Assembly: GCA_024763075.1 (NCBI GenBank)
Contig: JANTGF010000038.1
Span: 1 to 40,223 of the forward strand
Length of the DNA stretch: 40,223 nt
Direction: 5' to 3'
From: Bacteroidales bacterium
Lineage (GTDB): Bacteria; Bacteroidota; Bacteroidia; Bacteroidales; VadinHA17
The position numbers and the translations under genes are program-made. Positions within the stretch are counted from its first letter, which is position 1, and every line of letters begins with the position of its first letter. Below are positions 1-8,243 of this stretch, in pieces. The notes below the pieces were generated by a model. It was not told the DNA's origin. It did no database searches and saw only the letters and a program-made list of their open reading frames with translations.

Positions 1-138
1 GATAGTTTCTGCAATGCCTGGCATGATTGCATGCATGTTTATCCTAAATGGCAGAATGGTACCTGGCGCAATGTAATTTATGCAATGGAAAATAATCCTG
101 ATAAACTCCTTGAAAAATATAGTGAGGATTTTAAGTAA
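1..138 (+). CDS. 3' end of an unrecognised protein (partial)
   Basis: An open frame runs in from the left edge and ends at a TAA at 136-138, giving the last 45 residues of a protein. The fragment is rich in aromatic residues and His (it contains HDCMHVYPKWQNGTW) and ends in a charged helix-like stretch (NNPDKLLEKYSEDFK). I do not recognise the family. It lies 68 bases before the GH36-like gene on the same strand, so it may belong to the same transcription unit. Confidence 0.6.
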   Translation, partial: DSFCNAWHDCMHVYPKWQNGTWRNVIYAMENNPDKLLEKYSEDFK

Positions 139-173
139 TATGAATGGAAATTAGCTAAAATTCAAGGATGACT

Positions 174-191
174 GTGATCAATAAAGATCAC
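174..191. promoter_or_regulatory. perfect inverted repeat before the GH36 operon
   Basis: Arms gtgatc and gatcac (6 bases each) flank aataaa and end 15 bases before the ATG at 207. The position suits an operator or a small leader hairpin. The outer TGTGA/TCACT resembles a CRP half-site, but the 10-base spacing is too wide for a canonical CRP site. Confidence 0.35.
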
Positions 192-206
192 TAATGTTAT
201 ATTAAA

Positions 207-2681
207 ATGAGAAAAATTGGCAAAGTGAGTAAGTTCATCTGGTTTTTAACAGCCCCCTTGTTGTTGTCAAACGTTTTGTTTGCTCAACAGGTTAAAATAT
301 CCGGGAAGTATTTTGAGATTGTGTTTAACCGTGAAAACGGATTATATTCGGTTAAACACAACAAAGCACCCTTATTAAAGAATGCTTACCTGGAGATTCT
401 GACAGAAGATGATGTTATTAAACCGGTTGTTAACAATGCAAAAAAGAATAAACCTGTAATTAAAAAATTCTCTGACACACTGGGCAGGGGTAAAATGTTG
501 CAGGTTATTTTGGATTATTCCGGTATGGATGCTACCATTCAGTTCAAAATATACGACTCAAAAGATTTAATGACTATAAATGTTGGTTTATTGAATTCCA
601 CCGGTAAGGATATCCCTTTACAGGAGATCAGACCCGTGGTTGTTGATGGTACAACCTTCAGCAATTTTATAATTGACGACAAAATTGAAGGGACAAGGCT
701 GCTTACAATGGGTTATTCATTTGTGGACAGTGGCGAACTGATGTTTTTGGATAATCAGCACTTTGATTATAGTTCAAATAGTAATATTGCGTTTTATGCT
801 CATGAAAAATCATTAGGACTCACTATTGGCTCTTTGAATTTTGACCAGACTGAAACGCAAATATTTTTAAGAAATGATCCAAAAAAGTTTGAAAACGGAA
901 AATTTCCAGGGTACGGACTCAAAGTTGCATGTTCAACTAACAAGGATGGCTTTAGTTTATATCGTTACAAGAAGAGAGACGGGCATTCATCAATGGTTAC
1001 AAAAGACAACTGGAATGTTGAAGTTGATTACTGGCTGCCCGATGATTCAACAGAGCGATACAATGAGTATTTATTAAAAGTGGGAGCAAATATTTCTTCA
1101 GGACCCATTGCTTTTATTTTTGATAAAGACCCAAATAACACCCTGGAATACTGGGCTGATTATTTTCATGACTTCAACAATGTAAAATTGAATCGTAATT
1201 TACCGGTAGGCTGGAGTTCATGGCCTGATCTGTACTATAATATAGATGAAGGCAAGATGCTGAAAGTTTGTGATTTTATTGTTGATAAGCATCTGCCTGA
1301 TTTTGGTTTCAGTATAATTCAGATTGATGATGGTTTTCAGGAAAGATATGGAGACTGGGAAGGTAATTTATATTTTCCTCACGGAATGAAATGGCTTGCC
1401 GGTGAAATTAAAAAAAGAGGCTTAACACCCGGTATCTGGCTGGCACCCTATGCATTTTCTATTGATACGGATGTAGCTTTAAACCATAAAGACTGGCTAT
1501 TCCACTATAATGAGTCTGACAGTGCCCGGACTATTAAATATTACCTTGATATTCCTATATACTGTATGGATGTTTCTGTTCCAGGATCTCAGCATTGGTT
1601 AGACAGTGTGTATTCAAGAGTATCAAATGACTGGGGATATGAAATGTTTAAACTTGACTTTATTTTACACTCAGTTGCAGAGGGCAACCAGTTTGCCGAC
1701 AGGTATATGACCAAAGCAGAAGCGTATCGCACAGGGCTGAAGATTGCAAAAAAAGCACTTGGTGAAAAAGGTTATCTTTTGGAGTGCGGTATTATGACAG
1801 CTGCCGGAGCAACCGACGGATGGCGAACGAATCGGGATATTGAAGCCCGCTGGCATGAGTTAACAATGCCACATGGTACCGGAGAGTCAACACCAAAGCA
1901 TTACTATATGAACGGTAAACTTTTTAATACCGATGCTGATCATCTGGTGGTTAGAGATGGGTGGGGCCTGACGATAGATCAGGCGCGTGTATTGGCTACG
2001 AATATTGCAATGGGTGGCAGCCAGGTATTGGCAGGCGATGAGTTTTATAAGTTGCCTGAAGAGAGATTGCAAATTATTAAAAATGTCATTCCTCCTTATG
2101 GTGTTGCTGGGCGTTCTGTTGATCTGTTTGAAACAAATAAACCAGCAATTAATTCCCTGCATATAAAAAGAGATTTTGAAGATTGGTGGGTTATTTCTGT
2201 AAATAACTGGTCAGACAAGGCTGAAATAAAAGATATTGATTTGGTGAAGGCCGGTTTGGATAAAGACCAGAAATATTTAGCATACGAGTTTTGGGAGCAG
2301 GAGTTTATCGGTGAAGTTAGTAATGATTTAAATCTAAATCTGAAACCTACTTCATGTAAAGTTATCGCTTTTCGTAAAAAACCTGGCAGGCCGCAAATTA
2401 TTGGTACGGACCGTCATATTCTGCAAGGGGCTGTTGAACTGGAAAATATAGCTTGGGATCCGGAGAAAAAACAAATTTCCGGGAAACTTTTAGGTGGAAG
2501 AGATCATATATTTAATCTTATAATTTATTTGCCGGATGGATTTGAATTTGCAAAAGCCGGTATTGAAGGACAGGAGATAAGTCCAATAAAAATTTCTCAA
2601 AACCTGATTCGTGTTCCTGTTGATTTTGGCGATAAAAAATCAAAGGAGTTTTTAATAAAGTTTAATCCATTATTTGAGTGA
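207..2681 (+). CDS. secreted GH36-type alpha-galactosidase-like glycoside hydrolase
   Basis: The protein has 824 residues. A signal peptide (about residues 1-27, ending VLFAQ) is followed by an N-terminal beta-sandwich region to about residue 320, then the (beta/alpha)8 catalytic domain starting near NLPVGWSSWPDLYYN. The strand motif IQIDDGF lies at 371-377. FKLDF at 481-485 supplies the likely nucleophile D484, and WRTNRDIEARW at 539-549 supplies the likely acid/base D544, as in clan GH-D (GH27/GH36/raffinose-synthase-like). A C-terminal beta domain follows. It should cleave alpha-galactosides or related alpha-glycosides in the periplasm; the exact substrate is not evident. Its stop overlaps the next start, so the following genes are probably co-expressed with it. 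Confidence 0.8.
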   Translation: MRKIGKVSKFIWFLTAPLLLSNVLFAQQVKISGKYFEIVFNRENGLYSVKHNKAPLLKNAYLEILTEDDVIKPVVNNAKKNKPVIKKFSDTLGRGKMLQVILDYSGMDATIQFKIYDSKDLMTINVGLLNSTGKDIPLQEIRPVVVDGTTFSNFIIDDKIEGTRLLTMGYSFVDSGELMFLDNQHFDYSSNSNIAFYAHEKSLGLTIGSLNFDQTETQIFLRNDPKKFENGKFPGYGLKVACSTNKDGFSLYRYKKRDGHSSMVTKDNWNVEVDYWLPDDSTERYNEYLLKVGANISSGPIAFIFDKDPNNTLEYWADYFHDFNNVKLNRNLPVGWSSWPDLYYNIDEGKMLKVCDFIVDKHLPDFGFSIIQIDDGFQERYGDWEGNLYFPHGMKWLAGEIKKRGLTPGIWLAPYAFSIDTDVALNHKDWLFHYNESDSARTIKYYLDIPIYCMDVSVPGSQHWLDSVYSRVSNDWGYEMFKLDFILHSVAEGNQFADRYMTKAEAYRTGLKIAKKALGEKGYLLECGIMTAAGATDGWRTNRDIEARWHELTMPHGTGESTPKHYYMNGKLFNTDADHLVVRDGWGLTIDQARVLATNIAMGGSQVLAGDEFYKLPEERLQIIKNVIPPYGVAGRSVDLFETNKPAINSLHIKRDFEDWWVISVNNWSDKAEIKDIDLVKAGLDKDQKYLAYEFWEQEFIGEVSNDLNLNLKPTSCKVIAFRKKPGRPQIIGTDRHILQGAVELENIAWDPEKKQISGKLLGGRDHIFNLIIYLPDGFEFAKAGIEGQEISPIKISQNLIRVPVDFGDKKSKEFLIKFNPLFE

Positions 2682-3808
2682 AAAAGAATTTTTCAATAGG
2701 GTTTCTTTTAATAACAGCTGTTTTTGCTTTTCTGGCAGGAATCATTGTTTTTCAATTAGGGTTAGTATCTTTTGAAAAAGGTGTAAATAAACAGGTTGAA
2801 ACCTCTGAAGAAGGAGGGGAATCGGGTAATTATTATGATTACACAAAAAACAATGTAGCGGATTTAATATCAGTGAATCCGGAGAACATTGACCTTATCC
2901 GGAGAAAAATGATAGATATTATTTTCGGGACCTCACAATTGACTAAACAGTTACCTGATTCAGTATTTGAAATTACAGATACTTTATACGATGATGTTTC
3001 AAACCTGAGAAAGATTGAACAATTTACTGTTGTACAGAGATATAATATACAATCAGTCGGCTATATTTTTAAACCCGAAAAAGATAATCACAGGTTATTT
3101 CTATATCATCAGGGCCATAACGGTGATTTCATCCACGGTAAACCAGTAATAGAATATTTTGTAAACAAAGGATTTACCGTATTTGCATTTTGCATGCCTT
3201 TAACTGGTAAAAATAATCAGCCAGTTGTTACAATTGATAAGCTGGGTACTTTCAGGTTATTATTTAAAGAGTTTGAGTCGCATGAGCTCATGAAATTTCT
3301 TGATCAACCCATAAATTACTTTATAACTCCGGTTGTGATCATGGTAAACTATGCCCGGACACAAAATTTCAGGGATATTACCATGTGTGGAATAAGTGGC
3401 GGAGGCTGGACAACCACTCTTGCTGCTGCAGTGGACCCACGGATAAATTATAGCTTTCCGGTGGCCGGGACCTATCCTATGTACATCAAATTAAATACAC
3501 CCTTAAAAAGCTATGGCGATTTTGAACAGGTTTACCCTCTGCTGTATCGTAATGTTAGCTATCTGGATATGTATATCTTAGGGGCAACCGGGAAAAACCG
3601 TTCACAAACTCAGATATTAAACTTACATGACCCCTGCTGTTTCGATAAAAGCTATTATAAGCACTATGAACCCATTGTAAAAGATGTAGTTAACGAGTTT
3701 AAAGCAGGCTCTTTTGATGTAATTTCAGATACTGAAAATAAAGAGCACAGGATCTCGGAATTTTCAATGGATATGATCTGGAAAAAATTAAATCACGGCA
3801 AAGATTAA
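2678..3808 (+). CDS. membrane-anchored or exported alpha/beta hydrolase
   Basis: The start is GTG at 2678, overlapping the previous stop in GTGA, which suggests translational coupling. Residues 7-27 form one hydrophobic segment, so the protein is anchored or exported. The core has features of an alpha/beta hydrolase: the strand LFLYHQGHNGDF, the elbow CGISGGGW with likely nucleophile S240, and later NLHDPCCFD and YKHYEP carrying candidate acid and His residues. The extra glycines after the serine resemble dienelactone-hydrolase or peptidase-like branches. It may act as a carbohydrate esterase together with the upstream glycosidase. That role is inferred from position only. Confidence 0.65.
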   Translation: MKKNFSIGFLLITAVFAFLAGIIVFQLGLVSFEKGVNKQVETSEEGGESGNYYDYTKNNVADLISVNPENIDLIRRKMIDIIFGTSQLTKQLPDSVFEITDTLYDDVSNLRKIEQFTVVQRYNIQSVGYIFKPEKDNHRLFLYHQGHNGDFIHGKPVIEYFVNKGFTVFAFCMPLTGKNNQPVVTIDKLGTFRLLFKEFESHELMKFLDQPINYFITPVVIMVNYARTQNFRDITMCGISGGGWTTTLAAAVDPRINYSFPVAGTYPMYIKLNTPLKSYGDFEQVYPLLYRNVSYLDMYILGATGKNRSQTQILNLHDPCCFDKSYYKHYEPIVKDVVNEFKAGSFDVISDTENKEHRISEFSMDMIWKKLNHGKD

Positions 3809-4719
3809 TGTTTATGTTAAATATACAATTATCCGATTTATACCGATCCGTACTGGATATGCTTCAGGGTACCTATACACTGCGGATTATAGAATCGTTT
3901 ATTGAAATATATATAAATATTCTGCCATATCTTATTATCAGCATTATTATACAGGTTACCTTAAGTCACTTCATTCAAAAGGGAAAGCTTAATTTGGTAA
4001 TAAAAAATAAAATTCTGGCCATTGTTGCAGGATCACTTTTGGGAATGTTATCGCCATTACCAACCTTTGCTGCCATACCTGTTGGCATTGCCCTGATTCC
4101 TCTGGGGCTTCCCATTGGTGCAGTAATGGCATTTATTATTGCTTCTCCGCTTATTAATCCGAGTGTATTGTTTTTAACAGGGACACAACTGGGTTCTGAG
4201 ATTGCCATTGCAAGGCTTATTGCAGCTTTTGCGATATCGGTGGCAGGCGGGCTGTTTTTTGGTTTTGTTTTGAAATCACTAAATCCAAAACTGGAAAAGA
4301 TTAGAAAAGCACATAGCCAAAGGCCATTTCATATTGAATTATGGCGGAGTACCCTTTTCTTCGGAAAATATTTTACCATAGCTATTCTGATCAGTGCTGT
4401 GGTAAAGGCAATGGTCTCGCCAGAGTTTGTAACCCGGATAATGGGTCAGCATGTTCAACGCAGTTTACTTATTGCAATTACCCTGGGAGTGCCTTTTTAC
4501 AGCTGTGGAGGGGCTGCCATTCCGTTTGTTGAGGTTTTAAGGGATATGGGGATGAATAAAGGTGCTGTGTTAGCATTTTTTATTGCCGGTCCGGCGACCA
4601 AACTTGAAACCATGTATATGTTTAAATCATTATTGGGTATAAAATATTTTCTAATATACTTACTGCTTACATTAAGCGGAGCCTATGTGTCAGGGTTTTT
4701 TTATGCACAAATAAAATAA
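3808..4719 (+). CDS. YraQ/ArsP-type (DUF318/UPF0718) inner-membrane permease
   Basis: This is a very hydrophobic 303-residue protein with about eight membrane spans in two related halves. The halves share a signature: SPLPTFAAIP (82-91) followed by GAVMAFIIASPLINP, and FYSCGGAAIP (230-239) followed by GAVLAFFIAGPATK. This matches the permease family whose members include the arsenical exporter ArsP. The second half keeps the family Cys (C233); in the first half P-T stands where related proteins often have Cys. The ATG shares one base with the previous stop (taATG); an in-frame ATG at 3814 is an alternative. The transported compound is unknown. Confidence 0.75.
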   Translation: MFMLNIQLSDLYRSVLDMLQGTYTLRIIESFIEIYINILPYLIISIIIQVTLSHFIQKGKLNLVIKNKILAIVAGSLLGMLSPLPTFAAIPVGIALIPLGLPIGAVMAFIIASPLINPSVLFLTGTQLGSEIAIARLIAAFAISVAGGLFFGFVLKSLNPKLEKIRKAHSQRPFHIELWRSTLFFGKYFTIAILISAVVKAMVSPEFVTRIMGQHVQRSLLIAITLGVPFYSCGGAAIPFVEVLRDMGMNKGAVLAFFIAGPATKLETMYMFKSLLGIKYFLIYLLLTLSGAYVSGFFYAQIK

Positions 4720-4730
4720 ATAAAACTATT

Positions 4731-6827
4731 ATGAGTCTGTTAAAAAACAAATGTAGGATTAAGAAAAACAAGTTATTAAAATCAATTGTCATTGTTGCAG
4801 GATTTGTAATGCTTGTAGCCTGGGACATTAAACAGGCCGATTCCCGGTTGTTTGGTCATTACAAATCATACCAGACAGAAAATGCTGCCGATGCGGTAAG
4901 TGGTGCAACCACCAAGGTCGCCATCATCAGGTCAGATGATGAAAACCTTGATAACCCGACACCGGTAACCAATGCGGAAATCTCATATCAAACCATTGAA
5001 GATATGACAAGACGTGCCATTGAACTGGCCGGTGGGATGGATTGGCTGATTAATCCCGGAGACATGGTGCTGCTGAAACCAAATATTGTATCGCCTACGA
5101 AACCACAATCCGGAGAAGTTACCGATGTCCGTGTAATCAAAGCACTCATTCGTATTATAAACGAGATTTCACCCGGGAATATTGAAATTGTTGTTGGAGA
5201 AGGTTGTGCTGTGCCAATGGATTACGAGTACGAATACAACAGTTTTTATGCTGAGGGCCAATGGGATAAGTTGTGGGATAAATCAGGATATCAGGACTTA
5301 CTGACAGACACTTTGCTTAGTGGGATTAATTTTCGTTTATTGAACCTGAATTGCAGAATGCCAGGAGAAGGATGGACAAAAGGGGATGGCTGGCCTGCGG
5401 ACAGTGCCTGGGCTGATCTTATACAGGTAAGTATTCCCGGAGGAGGGGAAGCTACTCCGCATCAGGGAAAATACTGGATACATAAAGATGTCGTCAATGC
5501 CGATGTTTTTATAACTGTTCCGGTAATGAAAATTCATACAACCGGTATTACCGCATCGCTGAAAAATCAGGTTGGGATTGCCCCGAGTACTGTATATGGT
5601 TTTTATAAAGGCCTTGGGGTTCCACAAAACGGATACAGCCAAAAAATTCTGCACTATTCTCAAAGGCCTTACTGGTGGACGGCTAAAGAGATTGTTGATC
5701 TTGATAACCTGGCAGGTATCGATTTTTCTGTAGTTGATGCAACCGCTTGCCTGGAAACCCAGAAGGAAGCAGTTGGCAATAATTTGGTCCGGATGAATAT
5801 GATCCTTGCCGGTCATGACCCTGTGGCAGTTGATCATGTCTGTGCACGATTAATGGGCCTGAACCCGGATGATATTGAGCATGTAACACTGGCTGAAAGA
5901 GCCGGGCTGGGAACCAATGATGAGAATTTGATAACAATAGAAGGTGCAGATCTGGAAGAGAACATCCGCAGGTTTAAAAAATCCCAGATTGAAGACGGGG
6001 AATTTGGCCAGGGAAACAGGCTCTGGCTTTTGAAGGGTCCTTATGATATCAATGGAATAGATGATCCGATTCATCATAAATTTATTGAAGATGAAGGAAA
6101 TGTATCTCCTAAAGCCGGTGAAGACGGATGGAGTGAATCTTTGTATTTTACGGACAACCGGATCCACCTGGGGGATTATTATGAATTGAGTTCCGGTGAT
6201 AAAGTGGTGAGCTATGCTTTTTGTTATTTTGATGCCCCGAAGGATCAGGATGCAGAACTGTGGATAGGAAATGATGAAGATATCCTGATTTATGTGAACG
6301 GTGAAATTGTCTATTCCCACCTGGGATATCAGAAATACGATGATTTTGATTTAACCATTGACAGAAAGATTTTCCCTGTTAAACAAGGAGAAAACAGATT
6401 GATGGTAAAATATCTTCAGAAGTATTCGTACTATGACTTTTGTCTGAACATCTGTGAACCTGAGCCAAACCCGCTGCTGGATGGAAACCGGATCTGGGAA
6501 CTTAAATTCAAAACAGAATCATCGGTAGTGAGCAGTATTCCAAAACAGAATGGCTTTGGAGTGAAAAAAGCCTATCCGAATCCTTTCAAGGTATCTGTTA
6601 CAATTGAGTATGACATTCCAGAGAATGAATACATTGAAATTTCGGTTTATAATCTGGCAGGTCAGAAAATTAAAACCCTTTTTCACGGAAATCAATCTGC
6701 CGGAAATCATCGCATTTCCTGGGAAGGGGAAAGTGCATCCGGACAGGCCGTTCCTCCGGGAGTTTATTTTGTAAATATTTTTTCCAATGGAAAGGTTAAA
6801 ACGCAAAAACTTATTTATACAAAATAA
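4731..6827 (+). CDS. DUF362-domain protein with lectin-like domain and T9SS sorting domain
   Basis: The protein has 698 residues. Residues 15-31 are a hydrophobic export segment. DAVSGATTK (54-62) matches the consensus for covalent FMN attachment by ApbE (Dxx[ST]GAT), which would make T60 the modified residue, but there is no full FMN-binding domain before it. DUF362 covers about 62-400 (LLKPNIVSPTKP, DVFITVPVMKIHT, SLKNQVGIAP, GHDPVAVDHVCARLMG). Residues about 455-625 look like a PA14/jelly-roll domain. The end (YPNPFKVSVTIEYDI, GVYFVNIFSNGKVKTQKLIYTK) is a type A T9SS sorting domain, so the product should reach the cell surface. It starts 11 bases after the permease stop and is probably in the same operon. 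The catalytic role of DUF362 is not established for this type. Confidence 0.75.
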   Translation: MSLLKNKCRIKKNKLLKSIVIVAGFVMLVAWDIKQADSRLFGHYKSYQTENAADAVSGATTKVAIIRSDDENLDNPTPVTNAEISYQTIEDMTRRAIELAGGMDWLINPGDMVLLKPNIVSPTKPQSGEVTDVRVIKALIRIINEISPGNIEIVVGEGCAVPMDYEYEYNSFYAEGQWDKLWDKSGYQDLLTDTLLSGINFRLLNLNCRMPGEGWTKGDGWPADSAWADLIQVSIPGGGEATPHQGKYWIHKDVVNADVFITVPVMKIHTTGITASLKNQVGIAPSTVYGFYKGLGVPQNGYSQKILHYSQRPYWWTAKEIVDLDNLAGIDFSVVDATACLETQKEAVGNNLVRMNMILAGHDPVAVDHVCARLMGLNPDDIEHVTLAERAGLGTNDENLITIEGADLEENIRRFKKSQIEDGEFGQGNRLWLLKGPYDINGIDDPIHHKFIEDEGNVSPKAGEDGWSESLYFTDNRIHLGDYYELSSGDKVVSYAFCYFDAPKDQDAELWIGNDEDILIYVNGEIVYSHLGYQKYDDFDLTIDRKIFPVKQGENRLMVKYLQKYSYYDFCLNICEPEPNPLLDGNRIWELKFKTESSVVSSIPKQNGFGVKKAYPNPFKVSVTIEYDIPENEYIEISVYNLAGQKIKTLFHGNQSAGNHRISWEGESASGQAVPPGVYFVNIFSNGKVKTQKLIYTK

Positions 6828-6912
6828 GTCATTATGCATCAAAAACTTGACACATCATTTGCCGACTTACAAGCTACACAGGTAAAGGAGTAAAAATAAA
6901 ACGTTTTGTCAG

Positions 6913-6937
6913 GATTTTTGCTTTATTGGCAAAAATC
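6913..6937. repeat. inverted repeat between the DUF362 and DUF4185 genes
   Basis: Perfect 9-base arms gatttttgc and gcaaaaatc are separated by 7 bases, in the 149-base gap after the DUF362 gene. The stem is AT-rich and no clean T-run follows, so it is a weak terminator candidate. It could equally be an operator for the next gene. Confidence 0.35.
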
Positions 6938-6976
6938 ATTTCAAAACCAACATAAAAAACAGGAATAGAAAGTATT

Positions 6977-8206
6977 ATGAGAAAGATTTATATTATAAGT
7001 GCCTTCGTTTTTATGGGGTCGTTTTTTATCAGTTGCAACTTAAATATGAAGAAAAAACCTGTGGGTGTGCAATTTCATAATGAAACTATTAAACGCTTGG
7101 GAGGGAGAGGCGACAACTGGTGTATCACATGGGCAAAAGACAACAGTCAGATTACCTCTATGTGTGATGGAAACTGGCTGAACAATCCTGTAACGGGATA
7201 CCGGAATCATTTATACAGAATAATTGGTGACGCAGATGATTTTCAAAGGGAAGACATTCCAGATTATCCTGTTCTGAGTGATACGATCAGTTATTTTGGA
7301 TATGGTATCATCTCTGTGGATGGAAACATTTACTCTGCGGTATCAAAAACTCCGGATGTTCATTGGTCAGGACCTTTCCTGGGGGTAAAACTGTTAAAAT
7401 CTCCGGATAACGGAAATACCTGGTTCCGGGTGGACAGAAACGGAAATGAATTGCAGCTTGAACCACTGGACAGTATGCGAAATGTTGTAAATGATGCCGA
7501 AATGTTTTCGCTGGAAGAATACGGACTTCCACACAAGGAACAACTTTCCTACCCGTTTTCTTATTTTGATTTTGTACAATGCGGGCAGGACAATTCCGCA
7601 GCCAAAGATGATTATCTTTATATTTATTCCCCTGAAAGTGCATTTTCATACATGCTTACAATGGCAAGAGTCCAAAAAGATAAACTGGGGATTCGGAGTG
7701 AATGGGAGTATTTTACCGGATATGATGACAACAATCAACCCCGGTGGTCCGGTGATATCGAAGAAAGAGAAGCTGTTTATGAATATCCCCAAAAAAGTTC
7801 AAATGGACATTATTTTGGATGGTATTCCTGGTTGCCTTCCATAGTTTGGAATAAGGGTTTGGGACTTTATATTATGGTAAACGGAGGTACTTATGGAGGC
7901 CATGGTATGACAAATTCCGATGTGGATTATTACTCCGGTTGGATGCACGAAGAATCGGGTAGTCTGGGTTTCTGGTACGCTGAAAATCCTTATGGCCCCT
8001 GGAAGCAGTTTTATTACACGGAATACTGGATCGTGGATGAAGATAATCTTAACTACCAACCTAAACTTTCACCCAAATGGATAAGTGAAGATGGGAAAAA
8101 AATGACCCTTATCTGGTCGGATGCAAAAGAGAATGAAACAGGTGAATCCCACACAGTTAATTACCTGTGGAATCAGATGGAAATATCCATTTTACTAGAA
8201 AAATAA
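6977..8206 (+). CDS. DUF4185-like beta-propeller lipoprotein
   Basis: The protein has 409 residues. The lipobox FFISC puts the lipidated Cys at about residue 20. The remainder is rich in Trp and Tyr with propeller-like strands (DGNIYSAVSKTPDVHWSG, YLYIYSPES, YIMVNGGTYGG, GFWYAENPYGPW, KMTLIWSDA). This pattern resembles DUF4185 proteins, some of which are glycoside hydrolases (GH183 endo-D-arabinofuranosidases); assignment to that activity would be over-reach. Two broken relatives occur in the window: an N-terminal fragment at 23017-23208 shares the GDN..C.T.AKD.S.ITSMCDG block, and a C-terminal fragment at about 11499 shares WNQM. The next gene follows after 37 bases. Confidence 0.6.
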   Translation: MRKIYIISAFVFMGSFFISCNLNMKKKPVGVQFHNETIKRLGGRGDNWCITWAKDNSQITSMCDGNWLNNPVTGYRNHLYRIIGDADDFQREDIPDYPVLSDTISYFGYGIISVDGNIYSAVSKTPDVHWSGPFLGVKLLKSPDNGNTWFRVDRNGNELQLEPLDSMRNVVNDAEMFSLEEYGLPHKEQLSYPFSYFDFVQCGQDNSAAKDDYLYIYSPESAFSYMLTMARVQKDKLGIRSEWEYFTGYDDNNQPRWSGDIEEREAVYEYPQKSSNGHYFGWYSWLPSIVWNKGLGLYIMVNGGTYGGHGMTNSDVDYYSGWMHEESGSLGFWYAENPYGPWKQFYYTEYWIVDEDNLNYQPKLSPKWISEDGKKMTLIWSDAKENETGESHTVNYLWNQMEISILLEK

Positions 8207-8243
8207 CTTTATGAAAAATGTTAAACATTCCAAAATTTAAATA

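Noticed and set aside
173-192. CRP-like site (TGTGA ... TCACT) before the first GH36 gene
   Set aside because: The half-sites are 10 bases apart where the consensus needs 6; kept only as a generic palindrome.
5337-5837. 166-codon minus-strand open frame inside the DUF362 gene
   Set aside because: It lies wholly within a well-supported gene in the opposite direction and shows no motif; it is a shadow of the codon pattern of the real gene.
6834-6893. Nineteen-codon ATG frame in phase with and directly after the DUF362 stop
   Set aside because: A T9SS domain already ends properly before it, and the short peptide resembles nothing I know; a relic is possible but not supported.
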